Assembly: GCA_965237785.1 (NCBI GenBank)
Contig: OZ250159.1
Coordinates: 3,162,001-3,226,000 of the forward strand
Length of the DNA stretch: 64,000 nucleotides
Direction of reading: 5' to 3'
Source of the DNA: UBA6522 sp965237785
GTDB taxonomy: Bacteria > Pseudomonadota > Gammaproteobacteria > Steroidobacterales > Rariloculaceae
Part shown: positions 25,535 to 33,711 of the stretch, in pieces
Layout of the letters: each line of letters opens with the position of its first letter
Position numbering within the stretch: position 1 is the stretch's first letter
Notes under the pieces: model-generated
What the model was told of the DNA's origin: nothing
The model's database searches: none
Seen by the model: only the letters and a program-made list of their open reading frames with translations
Program-made: the position numbers and the translations under genes

Positions 25535-25657
25535 GTGCAAGAATACCGTTATCAACGCCGAGTACAACCATCGCCTGAAGTTTCTCCCCCACGATAGTTT
25601 CCTGGGCATAGCCGCGCCAGCGAGGCGCCGGCATAATCACTTGGCCATAAAGAGCGC

Positions 25658-25819
25658 TTATTCCTTGTTATCCGTAAACTCCAGTCCTTTACGCAATACC
25701 TTGATCAAGTCGTGAACATCGCCTCGGCAAGAAGAATTCGAAAAATCCAATGGACCCACGCCGATAGCGTTTCCTACTACGTCGAAATAGTTCTGAAGGT
25801 TTTCAAAAAACATTCGCAT
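25658..25819 (-). CDS. Hypothetical fragment (53 aa)
   Basis: A frame from ATG 25819 reads MRMFFENLQNYFDVVGNAI, GVGPLDFSNSSCRGDVHDLI and KVLRKGLEFTDNKE. The composition is that of real protein and the frame stays open upstream to the IS66-like element border at 25860. It is probably the 3' end of a gene cut by that insertion. No family recognised. The 120 bases on its right-hand side to the duplication hold nothing I can identify. Confidence 0.4.
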   Translation of the reverse strand: MRMFFENLQNYFDVVGNAIGVGPLDFSNSSCRGDVHDLIKVLRKGLEFTDNKE

Positions 25820-25891
25820 TTCGTCCTCAGAATGCCCACCGAGGACGCGCCTCCCGGTGGTAAGCGTTCCGGTTCCAGGTGATTTGGTGAT

Positions 25892-26773
25892 TTAGCGGTT
25901 GAGCGTTCGTTTCCAATCTTTTCTGAGGGGGCGCAGCCAGATGACCTTTTTTGGCTTGTTGTATTTCTTGTACCGGTCGTAGCGTCCGCGTCCCTGGGTG
26001 ACGCCGACCTGGATCCATCCGGAGGCCTTGTAGGTGACGCCGGTAAAGCGCGGAGTCTCGACAAAGGTCTCTATGAGCACAGGCGTGGTGTGGTAGCGCT
26101 CGGTCCAGTCCGCGGCCAGCTGCCGGCACACGACGGACAGGATGTGCGAGGCGAGATTGGGGATGCGTATCCAGGGCAGGATGAGGAACCGGGCGTTGTC
26201 GATCGCCCGCGGCAGGTTCTTCTCGCGCTGCGCCGGCGTCCAGCCGATGAAGCGGTCGCGCGGGGCCAGTTTGCGCGCCGCGGTGGAGAACCCGAGCAGT
26301 GCCAGCAGGTGGCCGTGGCGGTCATGGACAGCGTAGCGCATCTGCGCCCCGACCAGGGTCTTGTACCCGAGGTAGTGGTAGCGGGCGATGAACGCGTTCC
26401 ACTGCCGGCTTTGGGGGGTGCCCCCGAGCACGGTGCGCAGGCGGATCGGGCGCACCTTATCGAGGGTATCCGGCGGCGGCTCAAGCGGCGCATCGGTGTC
26501 GGCTCCGAACGTGATTGGGCCAGCGCGGTTCTGCTTGCACTGCGGCGGCGGCAGCTCGATCAGCCCGTCGCGGTGCATGGCCAGCATCGTGACCCGCGCC
26601 ATCATGTCCTTGAGCCCGCCGTCGGGCTTGTACCAGCCGATGCGCCGGCAAAACGCTTTCGACAGGGCATGGCGGTTCAGCGCCGGCGGCCCGGCGATGA
26701 GCGCGCGCAGCACCGCCATCTCTTCGGCCGTGAAGTCGCGCCCGTAATAGCGGCACTGGGTCTGCGCGTTCAT
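25892..26773 (-). CDS. DUF4338 (DruA-family) protein of an IS66-like element
   Basis: 293 residues from ATG 26773, which overlaps the transposase stop (ATGA). Core family motifs are visible: FIARYHYLGYKTLVGAQMRY, ALLGFSTAARKLAPRDRFIG, NARFLILPWIRIPNLASHIL, TPVLIETFVETPRFTGVTY and GRGRYDRYKKY. DUF4338 proteins occur both as accessory genes of transposons and as DruA in Druantia phage-defence systems. The reading frame is intact while its transposase partner is dead. Its biochemical activity is not established from this sequence. Confidence 0.85.
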   Translation of the reverse strand: MNAQTQCRYYGRDFTAEEMAVLRALIAGPPALNRHALSKAFCRRIGWYKPDGGLKDMMARVTMLAMHRDGLIELPPPQCKQNRAGPITFGADTDAPLEPPPDTLDKVRPIRLRTVLGGTPQSRQWNAFIARYHYLGYKTLVGAQMRYAVHDRHGHLLALLGFSTAARKLAPRDRFIGWTPAQREKNLPRAIDNARFLILPWIRIPNLASHILSVVCRQLAADWTERYHTTPVLIETFVETPRFTGVTYKASGWIQVGVTQGRGRYDRYKKYNKPKKVIWLRPLRKDWKRTLNR

Positions 26774-27847
26774 TGCGGCGCCATCAGGGTGCGCCGGCGC
26801 GCCTCGTTCATCGACCAGGGCAACCACTCGGCCAGGTCCGGCGGCGCTTGGCCGGCATGACCCGCGCAGGCCGCCAGCCACTCGTTGAGCCAGCCGCGCA
26901 CGTCGATGCCGTTCATGGCCAGTGTGTTCAGCACCGAGTACATCGTCGCCGTGAACCGCGGCCCGGCCTCGCGCGCCGTCTTGTCCAGCGCCGCCAGCTC
27001 CCGCTCGGCGGCGTCGAACAGACCCTCGAGATCGGTTTCGAGCGCCCGCTGTGCGGCTTCAAACGCCCCGTCCCGTGGTTCCAGACCGGGCTCGTAGTGC
27101 GACAGCCGCTTCTTGTTCAGCCGGTAAATCGAAGCGATGCGCACGAGCCACGCCTGGCACCAGTCCGTCAGGTCCGACTGCCCGGCGGCGCAGTCGATAA
27201 AATCACGGCGCCGATGGGCCCAGCAGAATGAAAGCGTCAGCACACCCGCAAGGTCCTTGGCCAGTTTCTTGTAGGCCGAATACCGGTCGCACACCAAGAC
27301 CGTGCCGGGCGCGGCGCCGCCGAACAGCACCCACGCCGCGACCCCGTTCAGGGGCCGGTGACAGACGTAGCGCTCGAACAGCCGCTTCGGCGCCGCCGCG
27401 GAGACTTCCCGGGGCGAGGCCTCGCAGTCGCATGCCCGGCGCCAACGGGGACGCACGATCCGACGCGTATGCGCCTGCACATCGATCTCGACGAGCGTCG
27501 TGGAACGATCGCCGTTCATCGCATACGGCGTGCCGCAACCACCGCACACGCACGTATCCGGCGGCGGATGGCGCACCTCGGTCCGCTCCTCAAGCCCCGG
27601 CCGCGGCGTGCGGCCATGGCCGGGAGCACCGGGCTGCTGGCCGCGACGACGCTTCGAACGGGGCGGGTCCTGCTGCGCGCGCTTCAGCATCCTCCGCCCG
27701 CGCCCGCGCCTCCTCATACCGCAAACGAAAGTCGCACGGCTCACTCCCCGGCATGGACTCGGGAAGCGACCGGATCCCCTCGGCCCCTTCAACAAGTGTC
27801 AGTGTGGCCCCAACAGACTGTGCGCGAATCGCCATGCGCGAAACCAT
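26770..27847 (-). pseudogene. IS66-family transposase (TnpC), frameshifted and internally deleted
   Basis: The 5' frame (from about 27847) ends with the TnpC coiled coil RLRYEEARARAEDAEARA; near 27690 it must shift to the next frame to give AQQDPPRSKRRRGQQPGAPG. The zinc-finger region (CVCGGCGTPY) is present. Then ERYVCHRPLNGVAAWV joins directly to APGTVLVCDRYSAYKKL, losing the central catalytic part (DET motif). A second gap removes the NNxAER motif before FTATMYSVLNTLAMNGIDV. So the DDE triad lacks at least two residues and the protein cannot transpose. Confidence 0.8.
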
Positions 27848-27895
27848 AGCGCAAAGCCGGCCTCGTTACCAGTCCCCCGGTAACCGAACGATTAC

Positions 27896-28156
27896 GTTGG
27901 CACTGTGTTGACACGAGAGAAAGCGCGTCTGGACCGTTCTTGATATCTACCGAAAAACCTTCTTTTTATCAGTACGTTATGGGCGCACTGGGGCAGCTCC
28001 AGCGAATCTGCCGACAAAATGCTGGTTCATCCCCGCGTAGGCGGACCGCTGTTTCGTATTCTGAGTGAGCGATGTGGCAACGCCAGTTGGATTACAGCTT
28101 TAGGGTATGGATGTCCGCAAGCCGCGCTATCCTTCACGAGTACAGGCGCGCTACGG
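27896..28156. other. Non-coding gap right of the IS66-like element
   Basis: About 260 bases between the element end and a gene relict. I see no convincing ORF, RNA gene or repeat. The base composition changes here from the GC-rich element to a more mixed sequence. Confidence 0.3.
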
Positions 28157-28600
28157 TCATCCGGATCTGCAGGCAAATCGAATGTCCGACCGACCCTCGT
28201 CGAGCTCCGCCAGTCGTTCGTTGACAGCCATGAGGATCGGGTCCGCCGGTGTCAGAGCCGCGGCAATACGCTCGAGTTCCCCGACGACCGACGCCGCATC
28301 TCCACACGCGCAAGTCGAGCCTGTTATATCCGACGCGACCTCGTCCCGCTCCCGGGCCACGGCCGCAACGTACCGGCCCGGGAAGTCGCGTTCCACGGCC
28401 GACCATGCGAGATAGATATCGAGGAGCCGATCTTCTCCGAACGCCGTGCAGCCGCTGTAGTCGGTCTGTCGCCTGATATAGACAGGCCAGTAGTTGTCAT
28501 ACGTCGCAGCCAGTGCCGCGGCGAATCTCCGATCGGCCTGGTCGCCGGCTCGTGCGGCCAGCGGACCGAATCTCCCAATGCGGCTCAGCTGGTCAACTTT
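28157..28600 (-). pseudogene. 3' remnant of an unidentified GC-rich gene
   Basis: A minus-strand frame reads LSRIGRFGPLAARAGDQAD, FAAALAATYDNYWPVYIR, FGEDRLLDIYLAWSAVERDF and ILMAVNERLAELDEGRSD to its stop at 28157. The open frame reaches 28675, but the part above about 28600 overlaps the 3' end of the next gene in a different frame and is not family-like. It is read as the tail of a gene whose 5' part was lost when the AT-richer segment to its right arrived. No family recognised. Confidence 0.4.
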
Positions 28601-29600
28601 GTGCCAGTACGATGTTTGTGGGGTTTGGACCCACTTCGAGAGTATGAACAACACGACCGGTCGCGTAATCAACAATTACGACAAATCCCTCATGGCTTCC
28701 GTCGTCCGAAGGCATCGTTATCATGGAGAGCGCGACGCGGCTTGTATTCGCTATATGTAGCAGATCGACACTAGACAGCAACATATCTGTAAGTTCTTGT
28801 ATGTCAATCGAAGAGATAACTTGACCACTTTCGCGATCGTACACCTGCAGAAGATTGTCCGGTCGGGAAAGATAGACAAACTCAGACGACGACGCACCCC
28901 AAGGAGGTTCCAGCCCTCTGTTGTTGTCCAGTTCGACCGAAGAAACCGTCGCTCCGGTGGCAATATCCTTCACGGCGACCCCACCCGACCACTCAACTAC
29001 AGCCCCTTCTCTTTCGCGGACTCCGCTTGGCCAGACATAAGCAAACTGCAATCCATCTGGCGATAAGAAACCCGTACTACGTATTATCAGTACAGATGAC
29101 TCACCGATGAAATCTCCGGTCGCAGCATCCAAAATTGTTGTTACGCCAGAACCATTGGGGACGGTATGGGCGACGAAAATGCGTTCCGACCGTTCAGAAA
29201 TTACGACGCCATACACTGCTCGCGCGTCATTGGCAACAGAAATATCAATCGTTTCACGCGAAGGGTCGAGCGTAAAGCGCCTTTCAACACTAAAGTCTGC
29301 ACTAACATCCACTGCTACGAGTGGATAGTAATCATTCTGCATTCGAGCGCGCTCGCTGCCGATATACAACAACGCTCTGCTCGAATAGTAATCCAACGTG
29401 GAGGGTGTTCCAATGTTCTCAATTGAATCTGATATGCGCAATAATTCCCCGTGTTCAAGATCAAGCCCATAAACTTTCCGATCTGCACACGCAACGTAGG
29501 CGATCAATTGTTGGCGCTCTCCATCACCACCAAAAAAGGCCACAACAACCAAGCCAATAGCCAGTGCAGCAGAAAGACAAACCAAATGAACCCGCTTCAT
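28593..29600 (-). CDS. Membrane-anchored or secreted beta-propeller-like protein
   Basis: 335 residues from ATG 29600, chosen because AAGGAGAAT stands just upstream; the longer frame (to 29837) covers unrelated DNA. The N-terminus is a signal or anchor (VHLVCLSAALAIGLVVVAFF). The rest has repeated strands such as IAYVACADRKVYGLDLEHGE, STLDYYSSRALLYIGS, GFLSPDGLQFAYVWPSG, VKDIATGATVSSVEL, LQVYDRESGQVISSIDI and VIVDYATGRVVHTLEVG, the pattern of YVTN/WD-type propellers. Codon use is much less GC-rich than the neighbourhood, which suggests transfer. Function unknown. Confidence 0.65.
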   Translation of the reverse strand: MKRVHLVCLSAALAIGLVVVAFFGGDGERQQLIAYVACADRKVYGLDLEHGELLRISDSIENIGTPSTLDYYSSRALLYIGSERARMQNDYYPLVAVDVSADFSVERRFTLDPSRETIDISVANDARAVYGVVISERSERIFVAHTVPNGSGVTTILDAATGDFIGESSVLIIRSTGFLSPDGLQFAYVWPSGVREREGAVVEWSGGVAVKDIATGATVSSVELDNNRGLEPPWGASSSEFVYLSRPDNLLQVYDRESGQVISSIDIQELTDMLLSSVDLLHIANTSRVALSMITMPSDDGSHEGFVVIVDYATGRVVHTLEVGPNPTNIVLAQS

Positions 29601-29619
29601 TACAATTCTCCTTGATCGC

Positions 29620-30096
29620 CTACCAAGGCGGGTTATTGATGTGTCCGCGAACGGCATTCTTGTAGTTACATCCGCCAGGATTTTCTCCGCAATTCTCAAC
29701 GCCTTGGTTTCCATTGAACGAGTAGATCGTTTTGCCGGTGTTATAGCGCGCAAATGCGTCATTCCATACTCTGTCTGGAAACTGGTTGTTCGGATTCCAA
29801 GACCAATCGTCCTCAGGGGTCGAATTTGCAGCGGCAATATTGTACCAGTTACTCAAGTAATCCTGTGCATTGCTGTGCACCCTGTTCAGCCACGAGATGC
29901 CAAGCTGCAGTGAAGTTTGCCAGTTCCATAGTTGTGCTTCGCTTTGAAGCGGATCGCGTTGCATCAGCCCCCATCCATCTGGCGGGCCCCATAGTGGAAG
30001 GCCTATGCCAGTATAGCGAATTGCATTGAATTGACGATGCGTGCTTTCTTGCCACATTACTGCTTGCGCCTCGACGAAACTTGCTTGCACAAACAA
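29620..30096 (-). pseudogene. 5'-truncated lytic-transglycosylase-like gene
   Basis: The frame reads VEAQAVMWQESTHRQFNA, GPPDGWGLMQRDPLQ, LGISWLNRVHSNAQDYLSN and ARYNTGKTIYSFNGNQ. An E-S-T/S after a helical start and a GWGLMQ motif resemble soluble lytic transglycosylase (SLT-type) folds (E-S, GLMQ). The N-terminal region is cut 5 bases from the IS66 terminus at 30102. It shares low GC with the gene downstream and probably belonged to the same acquired segment. Confidence 0.5.
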
Positions 30097-30105
30097 TTGT
30101 GGTAA

Positions 30106-31212
30106 CTACTCGCCCCCTTGCTCGTAGATCTCCCCGGAGAGAGCGATTTGGATGGCGACGAGTGGATTGTATCCGCGGTATCCCATAGTTTGCAGGTAGC
30201 TTGAGATTCGGCAGTAGGCTTGGGCATAGCGTTCGGTTCGGAAGCAGCCCGACACTTTCTGTTTGACTTTGCTCATTCGCAGGTCGCGCTCCGCGCGATT
30301 ATTGGTAAAGGGGACGGCGGGCTCCCTGGCGAACGGCAAGACCGCCTGTTCGTGCTTCTTCAACCGTTCCCAGAGGTTGTGGGCATCGGATTTGGCGATG
30401 CGCCCGCGTTGGCCCTTGGCTCGGGCAGGGATGGGCGGTAGCTCCTTGCCACCACGCGTCAGGATGTTTCGATAGCGTTTTTGCAGGTTCCGGTATTCCT
30501 GCTCGGTCACCTGCTTGGCGTCGCTCGCCGACACCTTGGCGCAGGTTTCCTTGAGCGCACGTTGCATGTTCCTGGCCCAGGCGTATTGATTGGAGTCGAC
30601 GACGAACTGCAATTCCCGCAACGGATGCGAGCCGCATAGCGCATGGCCGCAATGGTCGTAGGACAGGTACGACGCCCAGCAGTCGTGCACCACGACACCG
30701 CCGTAGCGCGGGATGATGCCGATGGCGTCGATGGCCTCGCAGCCGCGTTTGCGGTGCAGGCGTTTGACGGTGACCTCGCCGCCCGAATAGACAGGGATCC
30801 AGTGGTTCTTCCGATCCACCCGTAGCGAGGTCTCATCGGCGTTCAGGGCCGGCATGCGCAGCAGTTCGTCGATGGCCGATGCTTCCCAACGTTCCAGCGC
30901 CGTATGCAACCGGAGCACGAACTTCAATATCGTTGCCGGGGAGATGACCACGCCGATCGGCGTATCGACCGACTTCAGCACCCGGTCGAGCGGGACCATC
31001 TGGACGATCGGCAGATTCATCATGTAGGCCTTGATGCCATTGCCGTACTGCAGGGGGCCGGGCATGTCCGCCGGGAATCGTCCCGTCGTGCGCCGGCGGC
31101 AGCGGGGGCAATCCTCGATGTCCGCGTCGACGCGATGGACGACCTTCTCGAACAGGATGTCGATCCGCGTGCGTCGTTGCCTGGACTGCGATGGCCGGTT
31201 CACCGTGGCCAT
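30106..31212 (-). CDS. IS66-family transposase TnpC
   Basis: 368 residues. A zinc-finger-like CPRCRRRTTGRFPADMPGP, then the catalytic domain: first Asp in MPALNADETSLRV, second in GVVVHDCWASYLSYDHC, Glu in FTNNRAERDLRMSKVKQK, and the usual C-terminal FRTERYAQAYCRISSYLQT. All three DDE residues are present, unlike the other IS66-like element. It lacks the usual N-terminal coiled coil, so it is shorter than typical (about 450-500) forms; it starts 9 bases after the methylase gene. Confidence 0.85.
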   Translation of the reverse strand: MATVNRPSQSRQRRTRIDILFEKVVHRVDADIEDCPRCRRRTTGRFPADMPGPLQYGNGIKAYMMNLPIVQMVPLDRVLKSVDTPIGVVISPATILKFVLRLHTALERWEASAIDELLRMPALNADETSLRVDRKNHWIPVYSGGEVTVKRLHRKRGCEAIDAIGIIPRYGGVVVHDCWASYLSYDHCGHALCGSHPLRELQFVVDSNQYAWARNMQRALKETCAKVSASDAKQVTEQEYRNLQKRYRNILTRGGKELPPIPARAKGQRGRIAKSDAHNLWERLKKHEQAVLPFAREPAVPFTNNRAERDLRMSKVKQKVSGCFRTERYAQAYCRISSYLQTMGYRGYNPLVAIQIALSGEIYEQGGE

Positions 31213-31221
31213 GGCCGCCGC

Positions 31222-31887
31222 TCAGCCGTCCTCGGCCTCGACCGCCATCATCGCCGCCAGCACGGCGAGGCGTTCCGCCCGGGGCATCGCCGCGTAGCGC
31301 TTGCCCCAACCCGCCGCCTTGCGCTTGACGGTCTGGCGGTGGGTGAAGTTTCGGCCCGCGCGGCTGGCCCAGTGCACCCGGTCCGGGACGAAGTTGAACC
31401 ACAGCTTCTCGGTGCGCACCCCGCCCTGGTTCATGACCTGCAACTCCAGGCTGCGCCAGCCGTCGAGCAGCCCGTCGTACAGCGCCGAGGGATAGCCGGA
31501 CAGCATGACTTGGCAGGGCAGGGTCTTGAGCAACTCCACCAGCTCGACGTGATCGGCCTCCCCGTAATCGAAGCGATAGCGACGTCCCGAGGTGCGGGTG
31601 CGCATCAGGTAGGGTGGGTCGCTGTAGACCAGCTCCGAGCCCCGATAGTCGTACTCGGACAGAAACCGGTGCGCGCAGCCGTGAATGCGTTGTACGGGGT
31701 AGCCGCACTCGAACTTCGCCAGAGCCCGCCCATCGAGGTCGATGCCGATGTTGTGCAGCGCCGCCGGCTTGCGCTTCATGATCGCGCCGCCGCCGAGGTG
31801 CGTTTCGATATAAGTGGCGTGCGGCGGCATCATCGCGATGAGGGGTTGACACAGTCCCGTCGTCGCCTTCGATCCGAAATAGCCCAC
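31222..31887 (-). CDS. DNA adenine methylase (D12 class) passenger gene
   Basis: 221 residues. MGYFGSKATTGLCQPLIAM is a motif X/I-like N-terminus, THLGGGAIMKRKPAALHNIG replaces the usual EPFxGxG, and the catalytic motif IV is DPPYLMRTRTSG. It lacks a restriction partner and lies inside the IS66 element ends, so it moves with the element. A likely role is to methylate element or host DNA and so modulate transposition or evade restriction; that is inference. Confidence 0.8.
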   Translation of the reverse strand: MGYFGSKATTGLCQPLIAMMPPHATYIETHLGGGAIMKRKPAALHNIGIDLDGRALAKFECGYPVQRIHGCAHRFLSEYDYRGSELVYSDPPYLMRTRTSGRRYRFDYGEADHVELVELLKTLPCQVMLSGYPSALYDGLLDGWRSLELQVMNQGGVRTEKLWFNFVPDRVHWASRAGRNFTHRQTVKRKAAGWGKRYAAMPRAERLAVLAAMMAVEAEDG

Positions 31888-32045
31888 TCGCCGTGCTCCC
31901 GTCGCGTGTGTGGAAGCCGAACCATAGCGTTGCGGCGCTATTCTGTCAAGAACAACGACACCGCCGTTTGCATCTCTTGGCGCGGGACGTCCTTCCGGTT
32001 ATGCGTTCTGGAGAATGTCGCTGGAGAGGGGGGGTGAGTAGTTAC

Positions 32046-32287
32046 GGCTGACGTACAGCATTGACATTGCATGAATATGTGGGTTGTTGCCTGATAAATT
32101 GAACAAGCCGATCAACGTCGTACCAAGCTTTGATTCAGCGTATTTTGCGTTTCGGGCGGTTGGTGTCGGCGGGCGGCAAAATCAACCTGACGGGTTCGTC
32201 GCTTTTGGCCGTCAATGGCCCACTCCTCGCCCACGACGCGAGCAAGCGCTGTCCGAACGCACCCTTTGAACGGATCGCGAGAGCGGA
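32046..32287. other. Intergenic segment with a half copy of a dispersed repeat
   Basis: No gene recognised. Positions 32203-32260 or so closely match 47295-47353 (CGTCGCTTTT, GGCC/CGCCGTC, CACTCCTCGCCCACGACGCG, AGCAAG, GCTGTCCG), the right half of the inverted-repeat element near moaA. The left arm of that element is not present here. Confidence 0.5.
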
Positions 32288-32434
32288 TCAAGGCAGCAGA
32301 ACGGTCGAGCCCGCCGTCTGCCTCGTTTCCAGCGCCCGATGGGCGTCGGCCGCATCGCGTAATGGAAATCGCTGACCAATCTCGATCTTGATGTTTCCGG
32401 CGGCAAACTTCGCGAACAGTTCGCCGGCGCCTTC
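32288..32434 (-). pseudogene. C-terminal remnant of a quinone oxidoreductase
   Basis: A frame to the TGA at 32288-32290 reads GELFAKFAAGNIKIEIGQRF, PLRDAADAHRALETRQTAGS and TVLLP. This is the conserved end of QorA-type NADPH:quinone oxidoreductases. Everything upstream of it is missing. It differs from the complete oxidoreductase at 2.2 kb. Confidence 0.7.
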
Positions 32435-32651
32435 TCGGCACGACCCGTTTTCATCTTCAAGGGGACGAACGGCGCGAGGTGATTCGCGACCGCGTCGAGT
32501 ACTGGACGCGCCGACTCAACGTACGCCCACGACTGGTCCGCGTTCAGCAAATGACGCGGACGTGGGGTTCCTGCTCCACAGCCGGAACTCCGACACTGGC
32601 TTCCGACTTGGTCGATCGGCATAGTAGCTTTCAGGACTTCGTTTTCAGAAC

Positions 32652-33089
32652 CTAACCAAGGTGAGAGACTTGAATGTCTCCCCAATGCTCCCGGAGGTAT
32701 TCCGCGACGAGACGTCGATGACAATGATGCGGTTTGTGCTCGCTGCAGAGTAGGCAACCATCGTCCATGATATCTTTGGAAATCGTGTGTTGAATACGCC
32801 GCTCGCGCATTAGATCAAGAAACTGATTCTCGTATTTTTCCCAATCCTTATGTCTCTTTCTATAGTCAGCGAGCATCTGTTGTGTCGGTGCCAACTCGCG
32901 CAAATGCACATAGTCGATGCAGCATAGCTCCTTGAGAAAGAACTTGAGGTCGTCGCGTTTGGCGAAACCCGCTAACTGCGAAACATTGTTTAGTCTGACA
33001 TCGACAATGCGTTTTATGCCGGAAGTACGCAACAGTTCAAAAAATCTGTACGCATTTTTCTTTGTAAACCCAATTGTGTATACATTCAT
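32652..33089 (-). CDS. DUF488-family protein (second of a pair)
   Basis: 145 residues, compact form of DUF488: NVYTIGFTKKNAYRFFELL, IKRIVDVRLNNVSQLAGFAK, FFLKELCCIDYVHLRELAPT, and the conserved LLCSEHKPHHCHRRLVAEYL near the C-terminus. The invariant Cys and CHRR look like a metal-binding or catalytic site. Its ATG overlaps the stop of the longer DUF488 gene upstream (4 bases). Family function is unknown. Confidence 0.85.
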   Translation of the reverse strand: MNVYTIGFTKKNAYRFFELLRTSGIKRIVDVRLNNVSQLAGFAKRDDLKFFLKELCCIDYVHLRELAPTQQMLADYRKRHKDWEKYENQFLDLMRERRIQHTISKDIMDDGCLLCSEHKPHHCHRRLVAEYLREHWGDIQVSHLG

Positions 33090-33709
33090 CGCGCATCTCG
33101 AGTGTCTACTGCAGACGAATCTTCCGCCCTATAGGCGATACGCCTCTCCTGCTGCGCCCGCGCTTCCATAAGGAGTTCGTTCTTGGTATGAAAGAGGTCT
33201 TGGTGAGGAAGACCCAATAAATCGAGCAAACGCTCGATCGCCTCCGGGTGCGACTCCAAGTGACCGTCCCCATGAATGTGTTCGACGTGACGGTGGTCAT
33301 CGAAAAGCGCCTGAGAAACCAAAAGCGTACGATGGCATTCCAACGGTTCACGTTCCGCGCACATGATTGCAATTCGATGTTTGCTCGCTCCTTCCTTTAG
33401 ACGTTCAATTCCTCTCTGAAATATCGGTGTGTTGGCAACAACTCGGAATAAGACTTTGTCATCCTTGTCATAGCAGGTTCTATCATTGGGACGACCCCCG
33501 AGTTCGCGTCCGAGAAATACGTACTCGATTCCCTGTTCCTTGAGGCTCTTCGCAAGCTTGTCCTTGTTGAATTGCGGGCAATGTCGACTGTAGGGAGCCG
33601 ACCGTACATCGGCCACTGCCGTCACACCGTGCGCGCGCAATAGCTCCCGAAACACTTGCAGCGAATGGTTAGAATGTCCTATCGAAAAAAAAGTGTCTCG
33701 ACTCGCCAT
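33086..33709 (-). CDS. DUF488-family protein (first of a pair)
   Basis: 207 residues, classic DUF488: FFSIGHSNHSLQVFRELLRA, VTAVADVRSAPYSRHCPQFN, IEYVFLGRELGGRPND and the conserved IMCAEREPLECHRTLLVSQA. The C-terminal extension (about residues 150-207) is charged. Starts 2 bases before the stop region of the dual-OB gene and overlaps the shorter DUF488 gene downstream. The three genes form one transcription unit. Confidence 0.88.
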   Translation of the reverse strand: MASRDTFFSIGHSNHSLQVFRELLRAHGVTAVADVRSAPYSRHCPQFNKDKLAKSLKEQGIEYVFLGRELGGRPNDRTCYDKDDKVLFRVVANTPIFQRGIERLKEGASKHRIAIMCAEREPLECHRTLLVSQALFDDHRHVEHIHGDGHLESHPEAIERLLDLLGLPHQDLFHTKNELLMEARAQQERRIAYRAEDSSAVDTRDAR

Positions 33710-33711
33710 GC

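Larger units (their letters stand above)
23513..25562. repeat. Direct repeat copy B (fuller) of the duplication
   Basis: Same content and orientation as 20158-21577 but without its deletions. The genes overlap in a chain: regulator (24496-25506), small ORF (24332-24502), small ORF (24111-24335), coiled-coil protein (23776-24114), with overlaps of 7, 4 and 4 bases. The two copies differ by only a few percent outside the indels, so the duplication is recent. About 1.9 kb of other genes separate them. Confidence 0.9.
25860..27895 (-). mobile_element. IS66-like element with DUF4338 accessory gene (decayed)
   Basis: Imperfect terminal inverted repeats begin GTAAGCGTTCCGGTT at 25860 and, reading inward from 27895, GTAATCGTTCGGTTAC; IS66 ends begin with GTAA. 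The element carries a transposase pseudogene and an intact DUF4338 gene coupled by ATGA. Flanking 8-mers (25852-25859 and 27896-27903) do not match, so no target duplication remains. Confidence 0.7.
30102..32045 (-). mobile_element. IS66-family (ISBst12-like) element carrying an adenine methylase
   Basis: Both ends begin GTAACTACTC(G/A)CCCCC: left from 30102, right read inward from 32045. The element holds tnpC and, upstream of it in the same direction, a DNA adenine methylase gene. Flanking 8-mers (30094-30101 and 32046-32053) differ and the gene cut on the left does not continue on the right, so a deletion or rearrangement happened at an end after insertion. Confidence 0.85.

Noticed and set aside
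32112..32757. Two minus-strand ORFs across 32.1-32.76 kb
   Set aside because: They mix the repeat, the oxidoreductase remnant in the wrong frame and part of the DUF488 gene.
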